Source: Rhodoligotrophos defluvii
GTDB taxonomy: Bacteria > Pseudomonadota > Alphaproteobacteria > Rhizobiales > Im1
DNA: 64,000 bases
Assembly: GCF_005281615.1 (NCBI RefSeq)
Contig: NZ_SZZM01000006.1
Span: 248,001 to 312,000, forward strand
Direction of reading: 5' to 3'
In this document: one piece after another, positions 17,898 to 26,794 of the stretch
How positions within the stretch are numbered: position 1 is the first letter of the stretch
Layout of the letters: each line of letters begins with the position of its first letter
Made by a program: the position numbers and the translations under genes
The notes under the pieces: generated by a model
What the model was told of the DNA's origin: nothing
Databases searched by the model: none
What the model saw: only the letters and a program-made list of their open reading frames with translations

Positions 17898-18713
17898 ATG
17901 AACGACTTGGCATTGCAAGAGCGCGCGACGCTCGACGGGCGACAGTTGGACGGCCGGATCGCCGTCGTGACCGGCTCGGATTCGGGGATCGGACAGGCGA
18001 TCGCAAGCGCCTTCGCTGCGGCCGGAGCGGACATAGCCGTCACGTTTCATACGGATGAAAACGGTGCGCGCGAAACTGCGGAGCTGGTGGAGCAGGCCGG
18101 GCGCCGCACCCTTGTCCGGCAGCTCGATGTGCGCGATGAGGACAGTGTGGAGACACTGTTCGGGGAGCTGGAGCGAACACTCGGTGCGCCGCACATCCTG
18201 GTCAACAATGCCGGCGTCGGCTCAGGTGGTTCACCCGTTGCGGAAACCTCCACCGAGGCGTTCGACAACGTGCTCAAAACCGATCTCTATGGGCCGTTCT
18301 TCTGCTGTCGCGCCTTTATCCGCAGGCGTCAGGCGGAGGGTGGATCTGGCAAGATCATCAATATCACCTCCGTGCACGATACGATCCCGAGCCCGCGCGC
18401 GGCAGCTTATGGGGCGGCCAAAGGCGGCCTTTTGACCTTCACCCGGAGCCTGGCGCTGGAGGTTGCGCCCACAAAGATCAATGTGAACGCCATCTCACCA
18501 GGACTGATCCACACACCGATGACAGCAAAGAGGGTAGAGGATCCCGAGACGCGTCAGAAGGAGATGCCGCATATTCCCTGGCACCGCCCCGGGGAGCCGT
18601 GGGAGGTGGCGCGGCTGGCGCTCTATCTCGCCTCAAACGAGGCCGACTACGTGACCGGACAGAACTTCACCATCGACGGCGGATTGGAGATGAACTGGGG
18701 CCAGGGCGCCTGA
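17898..18713 (+). CDS. SDR family NAD(P)-dependent oxidoreductase
   Basis: 271 residues from ATG 17898, with AGGAGG at 17883-17888. Classical short-chain dehydrogenase: cofactor motif TGSDSGIG at 25-32, NNAG at 103-106, catalytic S158, Y171 and K175 (YGAAK), and the C-terminal ISPGLIHTPMT and DGGLEMNWGQG. It is closest in style to glucose 1-dehydrogenase-like or 3-oxoacyl reductase-like members; the substrate is unknown. It is followed 29 bases later by the DUF2934 gene, probably in one transcript. Confidence 0.93.
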   Translation: MNDLALQERATLDGRQLDGRIAVVTGSDSGIGQAIASAFAAAGADIAVTFHTDENGARETAELVEQAGRRTLVRQLDVRDEDSVETLFGELERTLGAPHILVNNAGVGSGGSPVAETSTEAFDNVLKTDLYGPFFCCRAFIRRRQAEGGSGKIINITSVHDTIPSPRAAAYGAAKGGLLTFTRSLALEVAPTKINVNAISPGLIHTPMTAKRVEDPETRQKEMPHIPWHRPGEPWEVARLALYLASNEADYVTGQNFTIDGGLEMNWGQGA

Positions 18714-18742
18714 TGCGCCCCGCTCAGCATGGGAGAGTGATC

Positions 18743-19042
18743 ATGGACGATCGCGAGCAGCGGATCCGCGAACGCGCGCACGCGCTGTGGGAACAGGACG
18801 GGCGGCCGGACGGGCGCGACCAGGAGCATTGGGAGCGGGCCGCCAAGGCCATAGAGGCCGAGGATGGCCACGCCTCGGATGCTCCAGCACCCAGTGTCAG
18901 CGGCGCCGGCCAGGCTTCCGGCTTGCAGCCGGGGGGCAGGATCCCGGGCGGCGGACCCGCCGCTGGCATGGGCAGCATCGGCGCGGGCGGTGGAACCACT
19001 GCAAACGCGCCCACCGGGTCTGCCAGACGGGTGCGTCGGTAG
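18743..19042 (+). CDS. DUF2934 domain-containing protein
   Basis: 99 residues from ATG 18743, with GGGAGAG upstream. The DUF2934 motif occupies residues 1-40: RIRERAHALWEQDGRPDGRDQEHWERA. The rest is a Gly/Ala/Pro-rich low-complexity tail ending in a basic RRVRR. DUF2934 proteins are small, common in alphaproteobacteria, and of unknown function. Convergent with the ABC permease gene. Confidence 0.8.
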   Translation: MDDREQRIRERAHALWEQDGRPDGRDQEHWERAAKAIEAEDGHASDAPAPSVSGAGQASGLQPGGRIPGGGPAAGMGSIGAGGGTTANAPTGSARRVRR

Positions 19043-19068
19043 CGCGCGTTCACCGGCTCGGCTAAGGG

Positions 19069-19911
19069 TCATTCCTGCACGGGCGCGGCATCCAGCTTGC
19101 GCCGAGCGCGCTCATTGCGGAGCCTCAGCCATTCGACTGCGAGCAGCAGGAACACGGCCAGCACCGTCAGAATGGTGGCGACCGCCGTAATGGTGGGGTT
19201 GAAGTTGTCGCGCAGACTGGAAAACATCTCGCGGGGGATGGTGCGCTGGTGCGGCGCGCCGAGCAGCAGCACGATAACTACTTCATCAAGCGATGTGGCG
19301 AAGGCGAAGAGCGCGCCCGAGAGCACCCCGGGACGCACCAGGGGCAGCATTATCTTGCGGAAAACCACGAGCGGTGCTGCCCCAAGGCTCGCCCCGGCGC
19401 GCGCCAGCGTGCGGTCGAATGAGGCGAGGGCTGCCCCGACCGTGACCAGCACGAAGGGCGCGCCTAAGGCCGCGTGCGCAAGAATCAGGCCGGTGTAGGT
19501 CTGGGTGAGTCCCAAGGGCGCGAAGAAGAAATACAGCCCCACCGCGACGATCACGATCGGCACGATCAACGGCGAGAGGAGGAGCGCGGTCAGTACCGCC
19601 TTGCCGCGGAAGTCGGCAAGCTGCAGGCCTATAGCGGCAAGCGTGCCGAGGACGGTCGCGATCAGCGTGGCGGGTATGCCGATGAGGAACGAATTCTTGA
19701 GCGCGATGCGCCATTTCTCGCTGGAAAACACCGCCTCGTACCACCTCATGGTGAAGCCGCGCAGCGGATAAGTGAGGAACTGCGAATCGTTCACCGAGAG
19801 CGGCAGGATGGCGAGGATCGGTGCGATCAGGAAGAACAGCACCGCGATAGCGATGACGCGCAGGACCCAGCCCGCCACTACTTCGGTTCTGGTGAGAGCG
19901 GCGTGGCGCAT
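19069..19911 (-). CDS. ABC transporter permease, PotC-like
   Basis: 280 residues with six predicted membrane segments. It begins with a hydrophobic helix IAIAVLFFLIAPILAILPLS and carries the inner-membrane EAA-type loop AGASLGAAPLVVFRKIMLPLVRPG that docks on the ATPase. The family is the spermidine/putrescine/opine-type permease 2. It is last in the potA-D-B-C-like operon read on the minus strand, starting 3 bases after the PotB-like stop. The substrate is probably a polyamine or other small cation; this is not proved by sequence. Confidence 0.9.
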   Translation of the reverse strand: MRHAALTRTEVVAGWVLRVIAIAVLFFLIAPILAILPLSVNDSQFLTYPLRGFTMRWYEAVFSSEKWRIALKNSFLIGIPATLIATVLGTLAAIGLQLADFRGKAVLTALLLSPLIVPIVIVAVGLYFFFAPLGLTQTYTGLILAHAALGAPFVLVTVGAALASFDRTLARAGASLGAAPLVVFRKIMLPLVRPGVLSGALFAFATSLDEVVIVLLLGAPHQRTIPREMFSSLRDNFNPTITAVATILTVLAVFLLLAVEWLRLRNERARRKLDAAPVQE

Positions 19912-19914
19912 GGC

Positions 19915-21198
19915 TTAGCCCAGCCTGATCTGGCCGAGATTGGTGAGGCGTGCGTAGAGCGCGTAAAGGATGGCCGTTGCCACCAGCAGCAACACACCGA
20001 GCGCCGCCGCCAAGCCCCAGTTGGCGCTGGAGGTGGTGTAGTAGGCGATGAAATAAGCAAGCATCTGGTCATTGGCGCCGCCGACCAGGGCGGGTGTGAC
20101 GTAGTAGCCGAGCGACATTATGAACACGAGCAGCGTGCCAGCGGCCACACCGGGAAAGGTCTGCGGCATGTAGACCCGGAAGAAGGCGATGGCCGGATGG
20201 GCGCCGAGCGAGACCGCGGCGCGCATATAGGCGGGTGGCACGGCCTTCATGCTGGCGATGATCGGCAGCACCATGAAAGGCAGTTGCACGTGCACCATGG
20301 CGATAAGCACGCCGATGCGGTTGTAGATCAGGCGCACCGGCCCATCGGTGAGGCCGGATGCCCGGAGCAGGTCATTGACGAGGCCCTGGTCCTGGAGCAA
20401 CACGATCCACGCAGCGGAGCGCACCAAGAGCGATGTCCACAAAGGCAGGAGCACCAGGATCATCAGCAGGTTGGCGCTGCGGGCGGGGGCATTGGCGACG
20501 TAATACGCCAGCGGATAACCGAGCAGCAGGCACAGCAGGGTCACCGATACGGACATGAGTGCCGTGCGCTGGAGCACAGTGAGATATAGTGATTGGTCCG
20601 GCGGGCGCGAGGTGATGCGATCCGCCGCATCACGCTCCAGGTCAACGGCCGTAAGTAGATAGAAATCAGTGAGTGGCCCGGCGGCATGAGCGAGCGCGAT
20701 CCAGGTTTTCTGCTTGCCCCAAGCCGGATCCTCGGACATGAGCGTGTCGCGCCAGGATGCCGGTTCGCCCTGGAGCTTGCGTAGAGCCCGGCCGGTGTTC
20801 ATCACCAGGCTGCGGCCATCGGACAGAGCGTAATTGAGCCGCCGAGCGGGGCCGGCGATGGTGCGCGCTTCGGCAGAGGCTCTGATGTCTCGGCCGAGGG
20901 CGGCGAACATTGCCTCGTCAGGCGGCGACGACCGGTCCCACGCCCGCAGGACGACGGCTGCGTTGGGCCAAGCAGCAGCGAGATCGGGGTCGACAACCGA
21001 CCGCCTCAGCATGTCGGCGATCGGCACGAGAAATGAGAACATCAGGAACAGGAACAGCGGCAGCACGAGCGCGATGGCGGCGAGCTGCCGACGGCGCCCG
21101 GCGCGCCTGAGGTCGCGTCGGAGCCGTGCTGCCTCCGCACCTGTCCTGACGGTCTGCCGTGGTGCGACCTCAACCGACGCCGAAGACACGCCTGCCAC
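19915..21198 (-). CDS. ABC transporter permease, PotB-like
   Basis: 427 residues, longer than E. coli PotB (about 285), because a periplasmic insert of roughly 150 residues lies between the first helix (ALVLPLFLFLMFSFLVPIADM) and the remaining helices, including SPPDEAMFAALGRDIRAS and MSEDPAWGKQKTWIALAHA. This long insert is common in alphaproteobacterial PotB-like proteins. The EAA loop is YMRAAVSLGAHPAIAFFRVYMPQTFPG. The start is GTG 21198, 3 bases after the binding-protein stop. The partner permease follows at 19911. Confidence 0.9.
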   Translation of the reverse strand: MAGVSSASVEVAPRQTVRTGAEAARLRRDLRRAGRRRQLAAIALVLPLFLFLMFSFLVPIADMLRRSVVDPDLAAAWPNAAVVLRAWDRSSPPDEAMFAALGRDIRASAEARTIAGPARRLNYALSDGRSLVMNTGRALRKLQGEPASWRDTLMSEDPAWGKQKTWIALAHAAGPLTDFYLLTAVDLERDAADRITSRPPDQSLYLTVLQRTALMSVSVTLLCLLLGYPLAYYVANAPARSANLLMILVLLPLWTSLLVRSAAWIVLLQDQGLVNDLLRASGLTDGPVRLIYNRIGVLIAMVHVQLPFMVLPIIASMKAVPPAYMRAAVSLGAHPAIAFFRVYMPQTFPGVAAGTLLVFIMSLGYYVTPALVGGANDQMLAYFIAYYTTSSANWGLAAALGVLLLVATAILYALYARLTNLGQIRLG

Positions 21199-21201
21199 GG
21201 A

Positions 21202-22263
21202 TCAGCTTGAGGCCCAGGTATTGAACCGCTCGGTCAGCCGATCGATGTTCTCGATCCAGAACTCGTCCGAAATGTGCAGGACATTGGCGAAGTTCTCCGG
21301 TGCCGTCGGCAAGTCGGCGAGCCGCTTGGGATCGATCAGCTTGTCGGCTCCCTTCGCCGTCACGCCATAGGCGATCGCTTCCGGTAGCTTCGCCTGGTTC
21401 TCGGGCTTGCCGACGAAAGCAAGGTACTGGAGCGCCTGCTCCTTGTTGGGCGAGGTCTTGAGAATCACCCAGCTGTCGAGGGTATAGAGCGCTCCGTCCC
21501 ATTGGATGCCGAAATTGCGGCCGTCATTGCGGTTGGCGGCATCGATGCGGCCATTATAGGCCGAGGTCATTACCACCTCGCCGGAGGCGAGGAGCTGCGG
21601 CGGCTGTGCGCCGGCCTTCCACCAGATGATGTCCTGCTTGATGCTGTCGAGCTTCTTGAAGGCGCGGTCCACGCCCTCAGGTGTCGCGAGCACTTCGTAG
21701 ACCTTGTCAAGCGGCACGCCGTCGGCGATCAGGGCGATCTCCAGGTTGATCTTGGGGCCCTGGCGAAGGGCTCGCTTGCCTGGGAATTTCTGGGTGTCGA
21801 AGAAATCAGCCCAGCCCTTCGGCTCCTCCTTGAGCTTGTCTTTGTCATAGGCCAGCACGTTGTCATAGACGATGGCGCCGACGCCGCACTCGCTCACCGC
21901 GGATGGGATATAGGCGTCCTTGCCGCCGATCTTCGACCAGTCGAGCGGCTCATAGAGCCCTTCGTCGCAGCCGATGGTCAGCTCCTCGCTTTCAACCTGG
22001 ACCACGTCCCAGCCGGAATCGGTGCCGCCTTCGACTTTCGAGCGCAGCACGCCAATGCCGCCGTCCCAGCTCTCATCGATCAGCTGTATGCCGGTCTCCT
22101 TGGTGAAGGGCTCGAAATAGACCTTCTTCTGCGCCTCCTGATAAGCGCCGCCCCAGGACACGACCGTGAGCGGCCGCTGCTGCGCCTCGGCGACCGAGAA
22201 GGCGATGCCAGCCGTTATGCCGAGCGCGAGCAAGCCACCGGCTCGTGCAAGTCTGTTCTTCAT
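21202..22263 (-). CDS. ABC transporter substrate-binding protein, PotD/opine-type
   Basis: 353 residues from ATG 22263, preceded by GGGAGG nine bases upstream. The start at 22302 would only add residues before the signal peptide. The signal peptide MKNRLARAGGLLALGITAG has a likely cleavage after SVAEA. The mature part has PLTVVSWGGAYQEAQKKVYFEPF, the typical start of PotD-like solute-binding proteins, then GVGAIVYDNVLAYDKDKL. It is the periplasmic receptor for the adjacent importer. Confidence 0.92.
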   Translation of the reverse strand: MKNRLARAGGLLALGITAGIAFSVAEAQQRPLTVVSWGGAYQEAQKKVYFEPFTKETGIQLIDESWDGGIGVLRSKVEGGTDSGWDVVQVESEELTIGCDEGLYEPLDWSKIGGKDAYIPSAVSECGVGAIVYDNVLAYDKDKLKEEPKGWADFFDTQKFPGKRALRQGPKINLEIALIADGVPLDKVYEVLATPEGVDRAFKKLDSIKQDIIWWKAGAQPPQLLASGEVVMTSAYNGRIDAANRNDGRNFGIQWDGALYTLDSWVILKTSPNKEQALQYLAFVGKPENQAKLPEAIAYGVTAKGADKLIDPKRLADLPTAPENFANVLHISDEFWIENIDRLTERFNTWASS

Positions 22264-22302
22264 TTCACAACCTCCCTTTTTCATCCCCTGTGGTGTCTTC
22301 AC

Positions 22303-23439
22303 CTACGCCGCGGCCAAAGCCCGCGCGTCCCTCGCATTCCAGCCGAGGCGAACCTTCATGCCCAGTGTGGTCCCCTGGGCGTGCCGCACCGGTGCTTTCA
22401 CGACCAGTTCCTGTCCGTTTGCGGCGTCGAGCTGCAGCCGTACGTGATCACCGTGATAAATGACACCGGTGACAGTCGCGTCCATCTCATTGTCGAAGCC
22501 CGCGTCTTGGTCCGCCAGGAAAATGGCCTCGGGGCGGATGGAAACGAGCACATGGTCGCCGCGCGCGAGACCCGGCGCGGGATCGCAGATGATGCGGTGG
22601 CCGGCGCGGGTCACGGCCACACCACGCCCGCTCTGGACGCTGTCGAGCGTCGCATCGATCTTGTTGTTCTCGCCGATGAACTGGGCGACGAAGGCAGAAA
22701 TCGGGCGCTCGTAGATTTCGCGCGGGCTGGCGATCTGCTGAATGCGGCCCTCGTTGAACACCGCCACCCGGTCCGACATGGTGAGGGCCTCGCCCTGGTC
22801 GTGGGTGACATAGATCACAGTGACCCCTAGCCGATCGTGCAGGCTCTTGATCTCGTATTGCATGTGCTCGCGCAGCTGTTTGTCCAGCGCACCCAGCGGC
22901 TCGTCCATCAGCACGAGCTTGGGCTCGAAAATGAGAGCACGGGCCAGGGCGATGCGCTGCTGTTGGCCACCGGAGAGCTGTTGCGGCATGCGTCCGCCCA
23001 AGTCGCTCAGCCGCACCATGTCGAGGGCGTTGGCAACGCGCTCGGTGCGTTCCCTTTGGCCGATGCCGCGCACGCTCAAGGGAAAGGCCAGGTTCTCCGC
23101 AACAGTCATGTGAGGGAAGAGCGCGTAGTTCTGGAAAACCACTCCAATGCCGCGCTTGTAGGGCGGCACGCGAGTGATGTCCTCGCCTGCGATCGAGATC
23201 GTGCCGCGGGTGGGTAGCTCGAAGCCGGCAAGCATCATCAGCGCGGTTGTCTTCCCTGACCCAGATGGCCCCAGGAGCGTCAAAAACTCGCCTTTTTGAA
23301 CATCAAGGTTGAGGTCTTGGATGACCAGCGTGATGCCATCATAGGTCTTTTCGACCCCGGTGAAGCGCACCAGGATATCCGGTTCAGGCGCTGGTACAGG
23401 GTCGCGTTGCGTCTTTGCGTAGGATTGCGCTTGGACCAA
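22303..23439 (-). CDS. ABC transporter ATP-binding protein, PotA-like
   Basis: 378 residues from a TTG at 23439, with CGGAG about nine bases upstream; no ATG fits this frame near the conserved N-terminus. Walker A GPSGSGKTT is at 57-65, the Q-loop lies in VVFQNYALFPHMTV, the signature LSGGQ at 155-159, and Walker B LVLMDE at 175-180. A C-terminal TOBE domain (about 285-378) contains VSIRPEAIFLA. First gene of the four-gene importer operon. It shares a roughly 220-base divergent control region with the M20 amidohydrolase gene. Confidence 0.93.
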   Translation of the reverse strand: MVQAQSYAKTQRDPVPAPEPDILVRFTGVEKTYDGITLVIQDLNLDVQKGEFLTLLGPSGSGKTTALMMLAGFELPTRGTISIAGEDITRVPPYKRGIGVVFQNYALFPHMTVAENLAFPLSVRGIGQRERTERVANALDMVRLSDLGGRMPQQLSGGQQQRIALARALIFEPKLVLMDEPLGALDKQLREHMQYEIKSLHDRLGVTVIYVTHDQGEALTMSDRVAVFNEGRIQQIASPREIYERPISAFVAQFIGENNKIDATLDSVQSGRGVAVTRAGHRIICDPAPGLARGDHVLVSIRPEAIFLADQDAGFDNEMDATVTGVIYHGDHVRLQLDAANGQELVVKAPVRHAQGTTLGMKVRLGWNARDARALAAA

Positions 23440-23658
23440 GCTTGCGAGCTCCGCGATGGGCTAGGCATGGTGGTGTCGGTTACCCCCTAATCAATACCGA
23501 TTTTGCCCGGCAATCAACGCTATGCCTGTGCTTCGGCCGTGGCCTACGACCATGGTATGAGGTTGAGATGGCGGGAGCCCTATGCGGGCGAGCCCACCTG
23601 CGGTATTGGTGTTGCCGCAGCTTCCGCTCTGCCCCGACCCGACTTGGTCCTGTCCCAA

Positions 23659-24813
23659 ATGGCTCTGCAGCGTACTATCGAGATCCTCGACCAGCTCATC
23701 GGCTTTCCCACCGTCAGCCGGGATTCCAACCTCGATCTGATCCGCTATATCAAGGGTTTTCTCCGCCAGATCGGTATCGAGGCGCGCGTCATTCACGACG
23801 AGACGGGCAGCAAGGCCAATCTCTATGCCGTGATCGGGCCGGCTGATGTTCCGGGCGTCATGCTTTCCGGCCATACGGATGTGGTGCCCACGGAGGGGCA
23901 GTCCTGGTCGAGCGATCCGTTCCGCATGGTGCAGCGGGACGGACGCCTCTATGGCCGGGGTACGGCTGACATGAAGGGGTTCATCGCCTGCGTGCTGACT
24001 ATGGCTGAGGAAAGCGTTGGTCGTGCCTTGCGCCGGCCTTTGCACCTCGCCTTCAGCTATGACGAGGAGGTGGGCTGCATCGGGGTGCGCCGGCTGATCG
24101 ACCATATGGCGGGCAGCAGCACCCTCCCTGCCCTTTGCATCGTGGGCGAGCCGACCTCCATGCGCACGGTGATCGCGCATAAGGGCAAGGTCGCGGGCCG
24201 CATCAGCTGCACCGGACACGAATGCCATTCGAGCCATGCGCCCAGCGGACTCAATGCCATCTATATGGCGTCCGACATGGTCGCGCATCTCCGGGCGCTG
24301 CAGGACGACATCGTGGCAGGCGGGCAGCATGATGCGGAGTTCGAGGTGCCGTTCACCACGCTCCATGTGGGCACCATTCACGGCGGCACGGCGCTCAATA
24401 TCGTACCGCGGGACTGTGCGTTGGATTTCGAGATCCGCAGTCTGCCTGGCGAGGACCCGCAACCGCTGCTCGATCGGATCCGGGACAAGGCCGAGCAGAT
24501 GAGCCGGACGGTGCAGGTCCGGTTTCCCAACAGCGGCGTTGCAGTTGACATCACCAACGAATACCCGTCGCTGAACACCGCGCCCGATGACGAGGCGGTT
24601 GCCACCGTCACCCGGCTTACGGGCGTCAACAGCCTAGGCAAGATCGCGTTCGGCACGGAAGGCGGCCTATTCCGCCAGCGGCTCGGCATCCCCACCGTGG
24701 TTTGCGGGCCGGGCAATATCGAGCAGGCGCACAAGCCGGACGAATATGTGGCGGCCGGTCAGCTCGCTGCCTGTACGACCATGCTCCGCCGGCTGCTGGA
24801 CCAGCTAGCGTGA
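23659..24813 (+). CDS. M20 family amidohydrolase, acetylornithine deacetylase (ArgE)-like
   Basis: 384 residues from ATG 23659. The dinuclear-zinc M20 site is visible: GHTDVVP at 71-77 (H72 ligand, D74), GTADMKG with D104 bridging, and the general base/ligand pair in SYDEEVG (E136, E137). The dimerisation domain follows with VGTIHGGTALNIVPRDC. The sequence resembles ArgE (N-acetylornithine to ornithine). Because it sits divergently beside a polyamine/opine-type importer, it may instead hydrolyse an imported N-acyl amino compound. The longer reading from 23503 has no support. Confidence 0.88.
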   Translation: MALQRTIEILDQLIGFPTVSRDSNLDLIRYIKGFLRQIGIEARVIHDETGSKANLYAVIGPADVPGVMLSGHTDVVPTEGQSWSSDPFRMVQRDGRLYGRGTADMKGFIACVLTMAEESVGRALRRPLHLAFSYDEEVGCIGVRRLIDHMAGSSTLPALCIVGEPTSMRTVIAHKGKVAGRISCTGHECHSSHAPSGLNAIYMASDMVAHLRALQDDIVAGGQHDAEFEVPFTTLHVGTIHGGTALNIVPRDCALDFEIRSLPGEDPQPLLDRIRDKAEQMSRTVQVRFPNSGVAVDITNEYPSLNTAPDDEAVATVTRLTGVNSLGKIAFGTEGGLFRQRLGIPTVVCGPGNIEQAHKPDEYVAAGQLAACTTMLRRLLDQLA

Positions 24814-24829
24814 AGATGCCGCGTCGCTC

Positions 24830-24972
24830 CTGGATGCCGGGCGGGAGTGTGTAATGACGTTTTTTAATTATTCAGCTATTTACGTCATGCCAGCCTTGAG
24901 CCGGCATCCAGGGTCGCACGGCACAAGCTTTCCCCTTGGCCCCTGGATTGCCGCGTCAAGCGCGGCAATGAC
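24830..24972. repeat. Cluster of dispersed hairpin repeats
   Basis: The best copy has ATTGCCGCG (24947-24955), loop TCAAG, CGCGGCAAT (24961-24969), followed by GACGAATTC. A second, inverted copy has ATGCCAGC (24887-24894), loop CTTGA, GCCGGCAT (24900-24907) with one mismatch. A remnant at 24830 (CTCCTGGATGCCGG) pairs head-to-head with CCGGCATCCAGG at 24901-24912. These fill the gap between the convergent M20 and LysR genes. Confidence 0.8.
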
Positions 24973-24997
24973 GAATTCCTAGGGCAACCGGGAAGCC

Positions 24998-25924
24998 TTA
25001 GTCCCAAGGCGCCATGCCCGGCAGGTTGCCGTCGGCGGTGAGTTTGCGGCAGTGTTCCTCGAAAGCCTCGGTGGCGCGGGTGCGGCGCAGGCCTTTCAGC
25101 GTAGCCATGCCGAGCACCATGGGCTTGTAGTCACCCTCCAGCCGCACATAGGCCAGCGGCTTGCCATTGACGGCCGCCTTGTTTAGCGGGCGCGCGGTGA
25201 GCAACGAAAAGCCGAAGCCGCTCGCCACGTAGCTGCGCACCGTATCGGGGAATTCGGAGCGGGCGGCGATATTCGGAGTGAGGCCTGCACGCGCGAACAG
25301 CGAGAGGAAATATTCGCGGCTCAGGGGCAGGTCCAGCAGGATGAAGGGCTCCTCCGCGAGGCGCGACAACGGCAGCGACTTGTGCTTGGCCAAGGGATGG
25401 TCGGCGGCCAGGAGCAGGTAAGAGGGCAGCTCGGCCAGGGGCTCGAACGCGATGTCCTCGGTGACGTTCAGGGAATAGGTGATGGCGAGGTTGATCTCCG
25501 CCCGCCGCAACTTGGCCAGCAACGACGCCTCGTCCCCCTCCACCACCCGCAGCTTCACCTCCGGATATTGGGCAAGGAAGCGCTTGCACAGCTCGGGAAT
25601 GATCAGCGGAGCATAGGTCTGGAATGTGCCGATATGGAGAGGGCCGGTGACGGTGGTCGCCACCTGGTCGGCAATTGAGTGCAGCTCCTCCGCCTGCTGG
25701 AGCAGCGCCTTGGCGGCCTGAAGAAAGCGTTCGCCCGCCGGCGTGAGCGACAGGCCCTGGGCGTGATGGCGCACGAACAGCTGCAGCCCGAATTCGGCCT
25801 CGAGCTGGGAAATGGCCGCAGAGATCGAGGGCTGGGAAATATTCACCCGTTCGGACGCGAGCGTCACGCTTCCGGTCTCGCCGGCCGCCACGAAATAGGC
25901 GAGCTGCCTGAGCGTGAAGCGCAT
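24998..25924 (-). CDS. LysR family transcriptional regulator
   Basis: 308 residues from ATG 25924 (MRFTLRQLAYFVAAGETGSV). The winged HTH runs to about residue 60: SERVNISQPSISAAISQLE. The effector-binding domain follows, with GPLHIGTFQTYAPLIIPEL and the later EGDEASLLAKLRRAEINLAI. The gene lies at the 3' end of the minus-strand series flavin reductase, HpaB-like oxygenase, RidA, DUF1028, so it is the likely local regulator. A candidate inverted-repeat operator is at 30846-30868. It resembles regulators of aromatic or amine catabolism, but the ligand cannot be named. Confidence 0.93.
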   Translation of the reverse strand: MRFTLRQLAYFVAAGETGSVTLASERVNISQPSISAAISQLEAEFGLQLFVRHHAQGLSLTPAGERFLQAAKALLQQAEELHSIADQVATTVTGPLHIGTFQTYAPLIIPELCKRFLAQYPEVKLRVVEGDEASLLAKLRRAEINLAITYSLNVTEDIAFEPLAELPSYLLLAADHPLAKHKSLPLSRLAEEPFILLDLPLSREYFLSLFARAGLTPNIAARSEFPDTVRSYVASGFGFSLLTARPLNKAAVNGKPLAYVRLEGDYKPMVLGMATLKGLRRTRATEAFEEHCRKLTADGNLPGMAPWD

Positions 25925-26074
25925 GGTGAAGTTGTAACTTTCCGACGAAATCACCGGGTGTGCCCAGCCGGAACGGTGCCGGAACCGCGGAAGCACCGCG
26001 GCCCGGCGATAATTGACGCCTGGGACGGCGAGATGATCCGTCCCGTGATCGTGCCGGTCAAGCGCGTTTGCGGC

Positions 26075-26752
26075 TCAGAGGTCCCCCGGCACACCATAAG
26101 AGGGAGCAGAGGCCGGGTTGAGCGCCCTGGCCACATAGTCCTCCATCTGCGGCTTCCACAAATCCCAGAGGCGGGCAAGCTCGCCAATCGGGTCCGTCTC
26201 GTGCCAGTCCACCCGCAGGTCGGCAATGGGCCAAGCCACATCGCGCACAAGCAGCATGCCCACCGAATGCACCGGCCCCTCTTCCCCGCCCGCATCGAGG
26301 GCGGCCTGCATGACGGCGATCAGGCGGTCGCCCAAGGGGGCATCCGCCATGGCCTGGAACGTCTCCACCATGCGCTCGGGCACGGCCTCGCTCGATAGGA
26401 GGTTGCCGGCGGCGACCACGTCCTGCGCGGCGACGGTGCGATGGCGGCCCAAGGTCTTCGCACCGGAGAAGGCTGCGGTGTTGCCGTTGCAGTCAACCAG
26501 GGCCAGCTGCCGATAGTCGATATGCTTGGCCCCCTCGCGCAGGCGTTCCAGCGCCTGCTCGGCCGAAAGGCCCGAGGCCATGAGGTCGAGGCCGCGCGGG
26601 CCCAGGGTGGGGTCGGTGATGTTCTGGGTCGCCACGACGCCGACACCGGCGCGGGCATGGGCGCAGCGGGCGGCAACGCAGGGGCTCGACGATGATACGG
26701 CGATGCCGAACATGCCGGTTTTGGCGCAGCGCGCCGAGACGGAAAAGGTCAT
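26075..26752 (-). CDS. DUF1028 domain-containing putative Ntn-type hydrolase
   Basis: 225 residues covering the whole DUF1028 domain: MTFSVSARCAKTGMFGIAVSS, then AHARAGVGVVATQNITDPTLG, GLSAEQALERLREG, and VVAAGNLLSSEAVPERMVETF. The family is predicted to have an N-terminal-nucleophile hydrolase fold; Ser/Cys residues near the N-terminus are candidates, but no activity is established to my knowledge. It is transcribed after RidA and before LysR in the oxygenase cluster, suggesting hydrolysis of an amide or imide intermediate; this is inference. Confidence 0.88.
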   Translation of the reverse strand: MTFSVSARCAKTGMFGIAVSSSSPCVAARCAHARAGVGVVATQNITDPTLGPRGLDLMASGLSAEQALERLREGAKHIDYRQLALVDCNGNTAAFSGAKTLGRHRTVAAQDVVAAGNLLSSEAVPERMVETFQAMADAPLGDRLIAVMQAALDAGGEEGPVHSVGMLLVRDVAWPIADLRVDWHETDPIGELARLWDLWKPQMEDYVARALNPASAPSYGVPGDL

Positions 26753-26794
26753 GGACTAAACCCCCTGTTCACTCACGCCTTGCAGATACGGCAA

